A stretch of 64,000 nucleotides of DNA from G963701675 sp963701675 (GTDB lineage: Bacteria > Planctomycetota > Planctomycetia > Gemmatales > Gemmataceae). Positions 50,470 through 58,800 of this stretch are shown piece by piece. The translations under genes were made by a program, and so were the position numbers. Location of the stretch: positions 3,472,001 to 3,536,000 of the forward strand of contig OY969623.1 in assembly GCA_963701675.1 (NCBI GenBank). The letters run 5' to 3'. Under the pieces are notes generated by a model. The model saw only the letters and a program-made list of their open reading frames with translations. It had not been told where the DNA came from and made no database searches. Each line of letters starts with the position of its first letter. Position 1 is the stretch's first letter.

Positions 50470-51348
50470 ATGGCAAACGATCCTATCTCGCCTATGGCAG
50501 ACAGTCTCGTCGAAACGGAGTTTCGCGCGTTTGAGAGTCTGTCGAAGCCATCGCTGCTGACTACCGGCCGTCGGATTCGTGAGATCGTTTTGGAGCAATC
50601 CAAGCGCGCCAATGTCGGCCATATCGGGTCGGCGTTGTGCGTTGCGGACATCCTGGCTGCACTTTACGGTGGCTTGCTCCAGATTCGCTCACCCGAAGAC
50701 CCGGAGCGCGACCGGTTTATTCTCTCCAAGGGACATGCCGCGCTGGCTCTGTACGCCGCATTGCACCTGCGCGGTTGGATTTCGGACGCAGACGTGGACA
50801 CATATTGCGGCGACGGCAGCTTACTCGGAGTTCACCCTGAGCACGGACTTTGCGGCATCGACTTTTCCACGGGGTCATTAGGACAAGGACTGTCGGTGGG
50901 AGCCGGTGCCGCGCTTGCAGCTCGGCTCCAAGGGTCGCCGCGAAGGGTGTTCGTCCTGGTAAGTGATGCGGAATGTAACGAGGGTTCGCTTTGGGAAGCG
51001 GTGATGTTTGCGGCTCATCGTGATCTATCCAACTTGATTGCCATTGTCGATGTCAACGGCCAACAGGCACTTGGATACACGCGGAACGTCTTGGACCTTT
51101 CGCCTTTGGCCGACCGCTGGCGTTCGTTCGGCTGGACCGTTCACGAAGTGGACGGACATAACGTCGCTCAACTGAAGAAGGTTTTGGGTGGGCTGTGCAC
51201 GAATTTCGGGCCGCCGCACGTCGTCATTGCCAACACCGTCTTCGGCAAAGGCGTTTCGTTCATGGAGCGGCAAATCAAGTGGCATTATTTGCCCATGTCG
51301 GACGACGAGTACGCTCGTGCCCGCCGCGAAGTCGAGGACGCCGAATGA
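50470..51348 (+). CDS. Transketolase, N-terminal subunit
   Basis: 292 residues. Thiamine diphosphate-binding features: RANVGHIGSALCVADILAAL, DRFILSKGHAALALYAALHL, HPEHGLCGIDFSTGSLGQGL and VLVSDAECNEGSLWEAVMFA (G-D/S-D-x-E...N motif) with LIAIVDVNGQQALG. It is a split transketolase encoded with its C-terminal partner (overlap GAATGAG). Split transketolases in glycan gene clusters are thought to build or modify unusual sugars, which fits the next genes. It is the first gene of the operon; a hairpin CCTCAT/ATGAGG lies in the leader at about 50396-50416. Confidence 0.92.
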   Translation: MANDPISPMADSLVETEFRAFESLSKPSLLTTGRRIREIVLEQSKRANVGHIGSALCVADILAALYGGLLQIRSPEDPERDRFILSKGHAALALYAALHLRGWISDADVDTYCGDGSLLGVHPEHGLCGIDFSTGSLGQGLSVGAGAALAARLQGSPRRVFVLVSDAECNEGSLWEAVMFAAHRDLSNLIAIVDVNGQQALGYTRNVLDLSPLADRWRSFGWTVHEVDGHNVAQLKKVLGGLCTNFGPPHVVIANTVFGKGVSFMERQIKWHYLPMSDDEYARARREVEDAE

Positions 51349-52274
51349 GAGGCGCGTTCGCCAGAACCTTGGCCGAGTTGGCGGAACACGATTCGCGCAT
51401 CATGCTCTTGACCGGCGATCTGGGCTTCATGGCGCTCGAGCCGTTCGCCGACCGCTTTCCTGATCGATTTATCAACGTCGGCGTCGCCGAGCAAAATATG
51501 GTAGGTGTCGCCACCGGATTGGCCGAAGCCGGGCAAATCCCCTTCGTCTACTCAATCATTACGTTTGCGACCCTGCGGCCTTATGAATTCATCCGCAATG
51601 GACCGGTGCTTCAGAAGCTGCCGGTGCGCATCGTCGGCGTCGGCGGCGGATTTGAATACGGGACGGCCGGACCCACACACCATGGACTGGAAGACGTTGC
51701 GGTAATGCGAGCTCAACCAGGACTTACCGTAGTGGCGCCGGCCGACCATGCGCAAACCCGAACGGCGCTGCAGGCAACTTGGAATCTGCCGGGCCCCGTG
51801 TATTATCGGCTCGGCAAGGACGACAAGACTGTGGTGCCTGGTTTGAGCGGTAGATTCGAACTCGGGCGCTCACAACTTGTAAGTGACGGGTCTGATATCG
51901 GAATCATTTCCCTGGGAGGTATCGCGACGGAAGCTATTGCTGCGGCCAAACGACTCGCGGATCGTAATATCTCCGCCGCAGTGTTGGTGGTGGCCAGCAT
52001 TCAGCCGGCCCCGGCGGACGACATCGCGCAATTCGCGTCGAGGTTTTCACTTGTACTGACGGTGGAAGCGCACTACCCGTCCGGAGGAATTGGATCGCTG
52101 GTTTCCGAGGTAATCGCTGAGCGGGGCCTGCGCTGCCGGCTCGTTCGCTGCGCCGTCGAGAAACCGCACGACGGCACCTCCGGATCAACTTCCTATCTCT
52201 ATCAGAAGCACGGCCTGAGCGGCGCCGCCATCGCGGAGACAGCGGAACGGCGCCTGTGCGAGGTTTCGGGATGA
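51345..52274 (+). CDS. Transketolase, C-terminal subunit
   Basis: 309 residues from ATG 51345, overlapping the previous stop. PYR-domain motifs: DSRIMLLTGDLGFMALEPFA, RFINVGVAEQNMVGVATGLA (the Glu that activates thiamine), FVYSIITFATLRPYEFIRNG, PTHHGLEDVAVMRAQPGLTV. The C-terminal transketolase domain follows (ISLGGIATEAIAAAKRL). It forms the active enzyme with the preceding subunit. The stop overlaps the glycosyltransferase start (ATGA). Confidence 0.92.
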   Translation: MRGAFARTLAELAEHDSRIMLLTGDLGFMALEPFADRFPDRFINVGVAEQNMVGVATGLAEAGQIPFVYSIITFATLRPYEFIRNGPVLQKLPVRIVGVGGGFEYGTAGPTHHGLEDVAVMRAQPGLTVVAPADHAQTRTALQATWNLPGPVYYRLGKDDKTVVPGLSGRFELGRSQLVSDGSDIGIISLGGIATEAIAAAKRLADRNISAAVLVVASIQPAPADDIAQFASRFSLVLTVEAHYPSGGIGSLVSEVIAERGLRCRLVRCAVEKPHDGTSGSTSYLYQKHGLSGAAIAETAERRLCEVSG

Positions 52275-52969
52275 ATGAGACGCTTGTCTCCATCATCTTG
52301 CCTATCTACAACCAGGCCGACCATTTGGCCCAAATCGTTGATGATTACGAGGGAGCACTCACCCGAATCCAGAATCCGCACGAATTAATTCTCGCGCTTA
52401 ACGCCTGCCGGGATGACTCTTCCATCGTCGCGCGTGAGCTTGCAGCGAAATATCCATCGGTAAAGGTGCTCGAGACGGAGAGCGGCGGCTGGGGACTTTC
52501 CATCAAGATGGGCCTGCACAACGCGCGCGGCGATATTCTTTGTTACACCAATTCGGCGCGGACCACGGGCCAGGATCTGGTCCTGGCTCTGCTCTACGCG
52601 ATCGTTTTTCCGAGTGTCGTCATCAAAGCCAACCGGCGTATACGCGAGAATTGGAGACGGCGTTTCGGCTCGTTGCTGTACAACTTGCAATGCCGGTCAA
52701 TGTTTGACCTGCCGACGTGGGATATCAACGGCACGCCCAAGGTTTTCCCCCGAAAGTTCGAAAAACTATTAAACTTGCGTAGCGACGATGACCTCATCGA
52801 CGCGGAATTCAACGTCGTTTGTCAGCGGGCAGGGTATCCAATCCTGGAACTTCCCATGTTTTCTTCGCGGCGGCACGGCGGTAAATCGACCACCACACTA
52901 CGTTCGGCGTTTCGGCTCTACCGCGGCGCATTCCGCCTTCGTCGAATGCTGAGGGAGTCGCGGGGATGA
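52271..52969 (+). CDS. Family 2 glycosyltransferase
   Basis: 232 residues. GT-A fold start VSIILPIYNQADHLAQIVDD and the region LETESGGWGLSIKMGLHNAR GDILCYTNSARTT, where the usual D-x-D is replaced by TNSART; metal binding is therefore unclear. A catalytic base region is suggested by WDINGTPKVFPRKF. The enzyme would transfer a sugar in the operon's pathway. Start ATG 52271 overlaps the transketolase stop and its own stop overlaps the next start, so all are coupled. Confidence 0.78.
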   Translation: MNETLVSIILPIYNQADHLAQIVDDYEGALTRIQNPHELILALNACRDDSSIVARELAAKYPSVKVLETESGGWGLSIKMGLHNARGDILCYTNSARTTGQDLVLALLYAIVFPSVVIKANRRIRENWRRRFGSLLYNLQCRSMFDLPTWDINGTPKVFPRKFEKLLNLRSDDDLIDAEFNVVCQRAGYPILELPMFSSRRHGGKSTTTLRSAFRLYRGAFRLRRMLRESRG

Positions 52970-54165
52970 AGCCACCATCGGCGGCCGAGCTGGAGGCCCT
53001 GTGGTCGCGACATTCCGCAGAATGGCGAGAACCCGCCCTGACCGCAAGCCCCTGGCAGCAAGCCGACGCGGTCGATCCGCGTCTCCTTCAGCACTCGGTG
53101 CAATCAAGGTGGTGGGAAACCCTGGCAGAGTGCGGAATCACACTCCTGGTTACACGGGAGTACGAACATTTGGTCATGGCATTGCTGGCAGATAAGGGCA
53201 AGCCTTCAGTCACGTGTCTCCGGATACCGCATCCGTCGGGACTTACAGTGGACCGACACCGCGGCGTTATCTACGTCGCAAGTACCCGGAATCCAAATCA
53301 GGTTTATGAATTAGCGCCGGTTTCTCGCCTAATCAGTCGCCGCGATGTGACAAATGCGACCGCTGCGCCTAAGACCTTGGTTCCCGTGAGCGCGCGCTAC
53401 TACCCTGGTTGTCTTTACCTCCACGATCTGGCGATGGTCGATGGGAAGCTGCACGCGAATGCCGTGGGTCAAAACGCGATTGTACGACTTGCAGACGACG
53501 GATCGTTTGAACGAGTCTGGTGGCCGAAGTGCGTCGACACGCCGCGCGGTCCGATGTTTTCAAGGAACCACTTGCAGCTAAACTCCATCGCCGCCGGCGA
53601 GGATCTTTCGACTTCGTTTTTCTCTGCATCACTAGACTATCTGTCTTCGCGACGGCCCGGGCACAAGAACTTTCCGGTTGACCGCCGCGGCGTGATCTTT
53701 TCTGGCGCGACACGGGAGTCAATGGTGCGCGGATTAACGCGGCCACATTCGGCGCGGCTCCACGCTGACCGGCTTTGGGTGGATAACAGCGGTTATGGCG
53801 AAGTGGGATTTATCGAAGACGGCGCCTTCGCCTCATTCGCCCGCCTGCCGGGTTGGACACGTGGCCTATGCTTTCATCGAGGCATCGCCTTTGTCGGCAC
53901 GTCGCGGGTCATTCCGCGGTTTCGTAATTACGCGCCGGGGCTCGACGCGGATGACAGTGTGTGCGGCATTCACGCCGTTGACATCAAATCCGGAAAAGTG
54001 CTCGGTAGCATTACCTGGCCTTATGGAAACCAGATCTTCGCAATCGATTGGCTGCCGCGCGGCTTCACGACCGGTTTTCCGTTTAGCCCGAGCAGCCGGC
54101 GTACTGGCAAGGGCGAGAAGATGCTCTTCTATGCATTTGATCTGTCGCGGGAGAATCACCGATGA
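52966..54165 (+). CDS. DUF4915 / TIGR03032-like protein
   Basis: 399 residues. The family is recognised by LTRPHSARLHADRLWVDNSG then YGEVGFIEDGAFASFARLPG, WTRGLCFHRGIAFVGTSRVI, YAPGLDADDSVCGIHAVDIK and PYGNQIFAIDWLP. The sequence looks like a beta-propeller with unknown activity. It is often found beside sulfotransferases and glycosyltransferases, as here, and may help sulfation or export of a glycan. Coupled to the flanking genes by start-stop overlaps. Confidence 0.82.
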   Translation: MKPPSAAELEALWSRHSAEWREPALTASPWQQADAVDPRLLQHSVQSRWWETLAECGITLLVTREYEHLVMALLADKGKPSVTCLRIPHPSGLTVDRHRGVIYVASTRNPNQVYELAPVSRLISRRDVTNATAAPKTLVPVSARYYPGCLYLHDLAMVDGKLHANAVGQNAIVRLADDGSFERVWWPKCVDTPRGPMFSRNHLQLNSIAAGEDLSTSFFSASLDYLSSRRPGHKNFPVDRRGVIFSGATRESMVRGLTRPHSARLHADRLWVDNSGYGEVGFIEDGAFASFARLPGWTRGLCFHRGIAFVGTSRVIPRFRNYAPGLDADDSVCGIHAVDIKSGKVLGSITWPYGNQIFAIDWLPRGFTTGFPFSPSSRRTGKGEKMLFYAFDLSRENHR

Positions 54166-55088
54166 GTGATGAGTTTCGACTGTTGATGATCGGCGCCATG
54201 TACGAGAACGGCGGCAACACGACACACCGCTTCCTCGACGGCCACCCGCAGATGTTCGTGTATCCCTTCGAGTCCCAGGTAGGAACACGCTTGGTCAATG
54301 ATCATCTGTCATCCATGTTCCCGGTGAAGTACCGTTGGCCGGTCTTCGCGCTGGATGCCACGCCCGAACGAGATTACCAAGCGATCATTGATGAAGAGGG
54401 GAAAGTCCGAGCCCGCACGCCGAACGTCAGCAAGTTCCGCAACACGCCGTTCGAGTTTTCCGACCAGGAACGGTGTGAAATCTATTGCCGTTACGTCCGC
54501 CAAACGGGCCGCTCACGGGCGAATAACATGGCGGCGTTTTTCAGATCGACGTTCGACGCCTGGAAGGACTACCGCCGCCCGCGAGAACCGCGCTTCTACG
54601 TCGGTTACAGCCCGATCATCGTGGTGGATGCGGACAAGATTCTCACGGACTTGCCGGGTGCACATGTTTTACACGTTGTGCGAAATCCGTGGTCGGCTTA
54701 CGCGGACACCAAGAAACGGCCCGTCCCGATGTCACTCGCGGACTACATGCTCGGCTGGACATTGAACCAGTACTACGCGCTTCTGTTTCGTGAAAAACAC
54801 CCGGATCGGGTCCACATCGTTCGCACCGAGGATGTCATGGCTGATCCTCACCGTGCCCTTGGCGCGATGTGTCAGAAGCTTGGCTTGGAGCCGGCCGAAT
54901 CGTTGCGGAAGCCGACCTGGAATAGCAACCCGCTCGATGAGATTTACCCGTGGGGCACTATCCGGAAGGCGACGCCGGACGCGAACTATGCCACCGCAAT
55001 GGAACTGTCATCGGCCGAGCGTGCGGAGGTAAAAACACGCGCGTGGCAGTATCTTGAAGTTTTTGACTACAAGAGCTTCCTCAAATAA
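54162..55088 (+). CDS. Sulfotransferase
   Basis: 308 residues. The PAPS-binding loop region is LLMIGAMYENGGNTTHRFLD GHPQMFVYP, a variant of the usual P-loop. HVLHVVRNPWSAYADTKKRP holds the RNP motif that contacts the 3'-phosphate of PAPS, and the C-terminal helix region (HIVRTEDVMADPHRALGAMC) resembles cytosolic/carbohydrate sulfotransferases. The substrate is probably a glycan or lipid made by this operon. Start overlaps the previous stop. Confidence 0.82.
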   Translation: MSDEFRLLMIGAMYENGGNTTHRFLDGHPQMFVYPFESQVGTRLVNDHLSSMFPVKYRWPVFALDATPERDYQAIIDEEGKVRARTPNVSKFRNTPFEFSDQERCEIYCRYVRQTGRSRANNMAAFFRSTFDAWKDYRRPREPRFYVGYSPIIVVDADKILTDLPGAHVLHVVRNPWSAYADTKKRPVPMSLADYMLGWTLNQYYALLFREKHPDRVHIVRTEDVMADPHRALGAMCQKLGLEPAESLRKPTWNSNPLDEIYPWGTIRKATPDANYATAMELSSAERAEVKTRAWQYLEVFDYKSFLK

Positions 55089-55090
55089 CC

Positions 55091-56044
55091 ATGAAGCGTG
55101 TCCTTGTCACTGGGGCGGGCGGCTTCGTCGGCGCCAACTTGGCTCGCCGGCTCCTATCCGAAGGGCACGAAGTTCATGTACTGACGGCCCATCGCAGTTG
55201 GCGTCTCGACGAGATCGCCGACCACATCAAAATCCACACGGTCGATTTGACGGATGCTTCCGCCGTTTCGAAAACCATATCCACCACTCGGCCGGATTGG
55301 GTTTTCCATCTCGCTGCACACGGCGCGTATTGCAATCAAACCGATTTGCTACGCATGGTGCAGACGAACATCTTCGGAACCATGAATCTCGTCGAGGCGT
55401 GCCTGGAAATCGGTTTCGAGGCTTTCGTCAACACCGGTTCGTCTTCCGAATACGGCTACAAGGACCATCCACCGGCCGAAGGCGAATGTCTGGCGCCGAA
55501 CAGTCATTATGCCGTTACCAAAGCGTCCGCCACACTGTATTGCCGTCACACCGCCGAGAGTCGGAACGTGCACTTGCCGACGCTGCGTCTATACTCCGTG
55601 TATGGCCCATATGAAGAACCGAATCGCCTCATTCCGACGCTAGTCGTTCACGGGCTTCGAGGTGAGTTGCCGCCGCTAGTAAATCCGGATGTGGCTCGCG
55701 ACTTTGTCTACGTGGACGATGTTTGCGACGCATACCTGTTAGCCGCGACCCACATCACGCCAGAACGCGGAGCAATCTATAACGTGGGAACCGGTATGCA
55801 AACCCGGCTGCGCGACGTTGTCGCAACCGGACGGGACTTGTTCGCCATCGACAAGTTACCCGAATGGGGTTCGATGCCGAATCGGCGTTGGGATACCGAG
55901 GTTTGGGTCGCGGACAATCGGAAGATCATGGCCGAACTGGGCTGGCAGCCGAAGGTAAATTTCGCGGACGGGCTTCGCATGACCAGCGAGTGGTTAAAGA
56001 ATCATCCGGACCTGCGCCAACGTTACACAGACACAATAGGATGA
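55091..56044 (+). CDS. NAD-dependent sugar epimerase/dehydratase (extended SDR)
   Basis: 317 residues. KRVLVTGAGGFVGANLARRL binds NAD; DWVFHLAAHGAYCNQ and FVNTGSSSEYGYKDHPPAEG are typical of GDP/CDP/dTDP-sugar modifying enzymes; catalytic YAVTKASATLYC; then LRLYSVYGPYEEPNRLIPTL and RDFVYVDDVCDAYLLAA. It would convert a nucleotide sugar in the operon's pathway. A similar but more distant enzyme is at 31251. The stop overlaps the next ATG (GGATGA). Confidence 0.9.
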   Translation: MKRVLVTGAGGFVGANLARRLLSEGHEVHVLTAHRSWRLDEIADHIKIHTVDLTDASAVSKTISTTRPDWVFHLAAHGAYCNQTDLLRMVQTNIFGTMNLVEACLEIGFEAFVNTGSSSEYGYKDHPPAEGECLAPNSHYAVTKASATLYCRHTAESRNVHLPTLRLYSVYGPYEEPNRLIPTLVVHGLRGELPPLVNPDVARDFVYVDDVCDAYLLAATHITPERGAIYNVGTGMQTRLRDVVATGRDLFAIDKLPEWGSMPNRRWDTEVWVADNRKIMAELGWQPKVNFADGLRMTSEWLKNHPDLRQRYTDTIG

Positions 56045-56553
56045 TTACGTACGAGCATATCCTCGTTGCATTCGGCCTCAGTTTCGTTGGGCTAGTAGTT
56101 CACGTGTTGTGGTGGCGGGTCCAACGCCCGAAAGACGATGTCAGCGCGCTGATTATCTGCATGCTTGCCTTGCCTTTCGTGATGGTAATCATCCGTGCCT
56201 CCCTGTTGCGACAGCAGTTCCCATTCGACGTCCTGATGGCAGACGCGGTCATCATTTTTGTGTTGGCGGCACTGCTCAGTTGCACGTACATCATTTCGTA
56301 TCCCGGCGCTCAGGCAGGCTCACCGTCGATGCTGATCCTCCTGAAGTTGGCGAAACGCGACATGACGAAGGAAGAACTCATGGCTTCCTTCGACGACGCA
56401 ACATTAGTGGACGAAACAATCGCCAGCGTGGTCAACGAGCGATTTGTCACACGAATCGATGACCAACTCGTTGCGGCGCCTCGTGGCGAATCGATGCTGC
56501 GCGTCTGTCAGGCGTGGCGGCGACTATTGGGTTTGAAAGACGGGGAAGGCTAA
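56041..56553 (+). CDS. Membrane protein with winged-helix-like C-terminus (first of pair)
   Basis: 170 residues from ATG 56041. Three membrane helices (ILVAFGLSFVGLVVHVLWW; ALIICMLALPFVMVIIRAS; VLMADAVIIFVLAALLSCTY) and a cytosolic C-terminal domain, ILLKLAKRDMTKEELMASFD then SVVNERFVTRIDDQLVAAPR, with the look of a winged helix-turn-helix module. The next gene encodes the same architecture. Function unknown; perhaps a regulator or scaffold for the glycan operon. Confidence 0.6.
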   Translation: MITYEHILVAFGLSFVGLVVHVLWWRVQRPKDDVSALIICMLALPFVMVIIRASLLRQQFPFDVLMADAVIIFVLAALLSCTYIISYPGAQAGSPSMLILLKLAKRDMTKEELMASFDDATLVDETIASVVNERFVTRIDDQLVAAPRGESMLRVCQAWRRLLGLKDGEG

Positions 56554-57068
56554 TGCCATTAATCGTCACCGCGGTCATTCTGCTATCTGCATATTTGCCT
56601 GCGGTCCTGGTAGCTCACGTCGCCATCTCCCGGGCGCGACGGTCGAATCGGGAGCAACCTGCCCAAGGTGCCGCGGGCCTGGCCGTCGTTTTGACGACGA
56701 TAACCTACGTCTACTATTTGGTCATAACAGCGTGGCATCGGCAAGATCCTTTGCCGACGGTGATCTATACTGCCATCTGTTTTTCGCTCCTCGGTTACAT
56801 CTACTTCGCCATGTTCTGCAACACAGAGAGCGGCCGACGTTATCATGTCGTTCGATTGGTGTCGCAACACGGCGGCATGACCGAACAGGAACTGCGATCC
56901 GCGTACTCGGCGAAGTACATGATCGAAGTCCGACTGGAACGACTGTTGAAATGGGGGGTCGTCGCCGAGAAAGATGGCCGGCTTCGGGTTAGAAAGAGAA
57001 CTTCGGTCTGGGTCTGTTACGTGTTCTACGGGTGGTCGCGGGTACTTGGTTTCACCTGGCGTCGATAG
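56553..57068 (+). CDS. Membrane protein with winged-helix-like C-terminus (second of pair)
   Basis: 171 residues from ATG 56553, overlapping the end of its neighbour by one base. Three membrane helices (VTAVILLSAYLPAVLVAH; LAVVLTTITYVYYLVI; VIYTAICFSLLGYIYFAMF) and a C-terminal winged-helix-like region, VRLVSQHGGMTEQELRSAYS then RLERLLKWGVVAEKDGRLRV. The parallel with 56041 suggests the two proteins form a heteromer. Function unknown. Confidence 0.6.
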   Translation: MPLIVTAVILLSAYLPAVLVAHVAISRARRSNREQPAQGAAGLAVVLTTITYVYYLVITAWHRQDPLPTVIYTAICFSLLGYIYFAMFCNTESGRRYHVVRLVSQHGGMTEQELRSAYSAKYMIEVRLERLLKWGVVAEKDGRLRVRKRTSVWVCYVFYGWSRVLGFTWRR

Positions 57069-57097
57069 CCGCTTGCTGCTTAGCGCCGACAGAATCC

Positions 57098-57346
57098 ATG
57101 TTTTACGTTTTGTTGCGAACACTGTTCGGCGCGATCTTGGGACTGATTGCTGGCTGCGTTCCCGCGACGCTCTTTGTATGGCTGAATGGAGCGCTCGAAC
57201 CTCCCGTCGGGACACTCAGGAAGAGATTTCTTGACGAACCCCCAAACCCGCTCCGGTGGATCGCTATCTCACTGATGGTGAGCGGCGCAATCATCGGGGG
57301 ATTCATCGAGTTCCGGCGTGCGTGGATCAAACGGAACACGATGTAG
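57098..57346 (+). CDS. Small two-helix membrane protein
   Basis: 82 residues from ATG 57098, 29 bases after the previous gene. Helices at LLRTLFGAILGLIAGCVPAT LFVWL and LRWIAISLMVSGAIIGGFIE. No family recognised. It is the likely end of the glycan operon. Confidence 0.5.
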   Translation: MFYVLLRTLFGAILGLIAGCVPATLFVWLNGALEPPVGTLRKRFLDEPPNPLRWIAISLMVSGAIIGGFIEFRRAWIKRNTM

Positions 57347-57404
57347 AATTCCGGTCGAATCGACTTCGATCCGGCAGTAGAATAGTCGGCGGTAAATTTC
57401 GAAT

Positions 57405-57464
57405 GGCGAGCCGGGGGGGGGTTAGCGACAGGAGTACTCCGGTCGCTGACGCTCCCGGCTCGCC
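57405..57464 (+). repeat. 60-bp intergenic palindrome
   Basis: The outer arms GGCGAGCCGGG and CCCGGCTCGCC pair, and so do inner arms AGCGAC/GTCGCT and GGAGT/ACTCC, leaving a near-perfect palindrome interrupted by a run of nine G. Similar palindromic sequences are recalled from planctomycete genomes as dispersed repeats. Here it lies between the small membrane-protein gene and the acyltransferase-like gene and may act as a bidirectional terminator. The G-run is a likely place for sequence errors. Confidence 0.75.
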
Positions 57465-57492
57465 AAGTTCACGCTTTGGACCACCATCGTTC

Positions 57493-58725
57493 ATGAAAGA
57501 AACCTCACCGGTTGTTGGAGACCGCCATCCCGCCATCAAACTCCCGTTCGCGCGGCCACGCCTCGACGCCATCGATCAACTTCGCGGCCTCGTCATGGTC
57601 ATCATGGCACTCGACCACGTCCGGGACTATTTCAGCTACGAGTTCATCACTCTGAGGCAGGACCCAACCGACCTATCCACGACGACGACCGCCATGTTTT
57701 TCACGAGATGGATAACGCACTTCTGCGCGCCTGTCTTTGTGTTTCTAGCGGGGACCGGGGCGTTCCTTTACGGATCACGCGGCAAAACGAAGTTTGACCA
57801 GGCGTGGTTTCTACTAACGCGAGGACTATGGCTCGTCGTGTTGGAGCTGACGCTCGTCCAGTATGGATGGAACTTTAATCTCGATTATCAGTTCATGGCA
57901 GGGGCTGTAATTTGGGCCATAGGATGGTCGATGGTGGCAATGGCCGCACTCGTTTGGTTGCCCACATGGTCGGTAACGACCATCGGTGTGTTGCTGATTG
58001 CCGGCCATAATTACTTTGACGATGTCGCGTTGGAGGATTTGGGCCGGTTCGGTCCGTTGTGGCAGGTTCTCAAAGCGGGCGGCGCACCGTTCCAAGTTGC
58101 CCCAGGCGCAATGTTCGCCCCGGCTTATCCAATCCTGCCCTGGGTTGGCGTCATGGCGGTGGGCTATGGCTTCGGAACCATCTGGCTGCTTGAACCGCAT
58201 CGACGGCGACGGTATTTGCTAGGCCTGGGCTTGGGTGTAACCCTCATGTTCGTGGTGTTGCGCTGGCTCAATCAATACGGCGATCCGACGCCATGGACGC
58301 CGCAGGCCAACGCGGAGTTTACGTTCTTGTCATTCCTGAACCCTTGGAAGTATCCGCCGTCGTTGCTGTATGTACTGATGACTTTGGGTCCCGCGATTTT
58401 GGCGTTGGCGTGGTTCGATCGGGGCCCACCCGGTGTGCTCAGTCGGCCGCTGGTCATATTCGGCCGCGTGCCGCTGTTCTACTACCTGCTCCACCTGCCG
58501 CTGATCCACGGATTGGCCGTCGTTGTTGGATATTGCGAAGGTTGGACCGGCATGCAGATTAAGCCCTTCTTTCATCATCCCTCGCAGTTTCCCAAAGGGT
58601 GGGGGTACGATTTGCCTGTCGTTTATTTGGTTTGGGTGCTCGTGATTGTCATGTTGTATCCCGCGTGTAAGTGGTTCGCCGACGTCAAGCGCCGGCGCTC
58701 CGATCCGTGGTTGAGTTATCTGTAA
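57493..58725 (+). CDS. Heparan-alpha-glucosaminide N-acetyltransferase-like (DUF1624) membrane protein
   Basis: 410 residues from ATG 57493; the upstream open frame crosses the 60-bp palindrome and is rejected. About ten membrane helices start with RLDAIDQLRGLVMVIMALDH VRDYF, the DUF1624/YeiB-type N-terminus. FFTRWITHFCAPVFVFLAGT GAFLYG and LPWVGVMAVGYGFGTIW follow. Such proteins are thought to move acyl groups across the membrane to sugars. A role in modifying a surface glycan fits the preceding operon. Confidence 0.82.
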   Translation: MKETSPVVGDRHPAIKLPFARPRLDAIDQLRGLVMVIMALDHVRDYFSYEFITLRQDPTDLSTTTTAMFFTRWITHFCAPVFVFLAGTGAFLYGSRGKTKFDQAWFLLTRGLWLVVLELTLVQYGWNFNLDYQFMAGAVIWAIGWSMVAMAALVWLPTWSVTTIGVLLIAGHNYFDDVALEDLGRFGPLWQVLKAGGAPFQVAPGAMFAPAYPILPWVGVMAVGYGFGTIWLLEPHRRRRYLLGLGLGVTLMFVVLRWLNQYGDPTPWTPQANAEFTFLSFLNPWKYPPSLLYVLMTLGPAILALAWFDRGPPGVLSRPLVIFGRVPLFYYLLHLPLIHGLAVVVGYCEGWTGMQIKPFFHHPSQFPKGWGYDLPVVYLVWVLVIVMLYPACKWFADVKRRRSDPWLSYL

Positions 58726-58800
58726 CGTCAAATCCCTGGGCCGCTGCCCGTGGGCTTTGCTAATATTGATCATCTGACTCGCCGATACAGGAACTCACCA

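Noticed and set aside
56583..57215. Minus-strand frame of 210 codons under the second membrane winged-helix gene
   Set aside because: It opposes two coupled plus-strand membrane proteins and shows no domain or start signal.
57256..57492. N-terminal extension of the DUF1624-like gene
   Set aside because: It translates the 60-bp palindrome; the conserved family start is just after ATG 57493.
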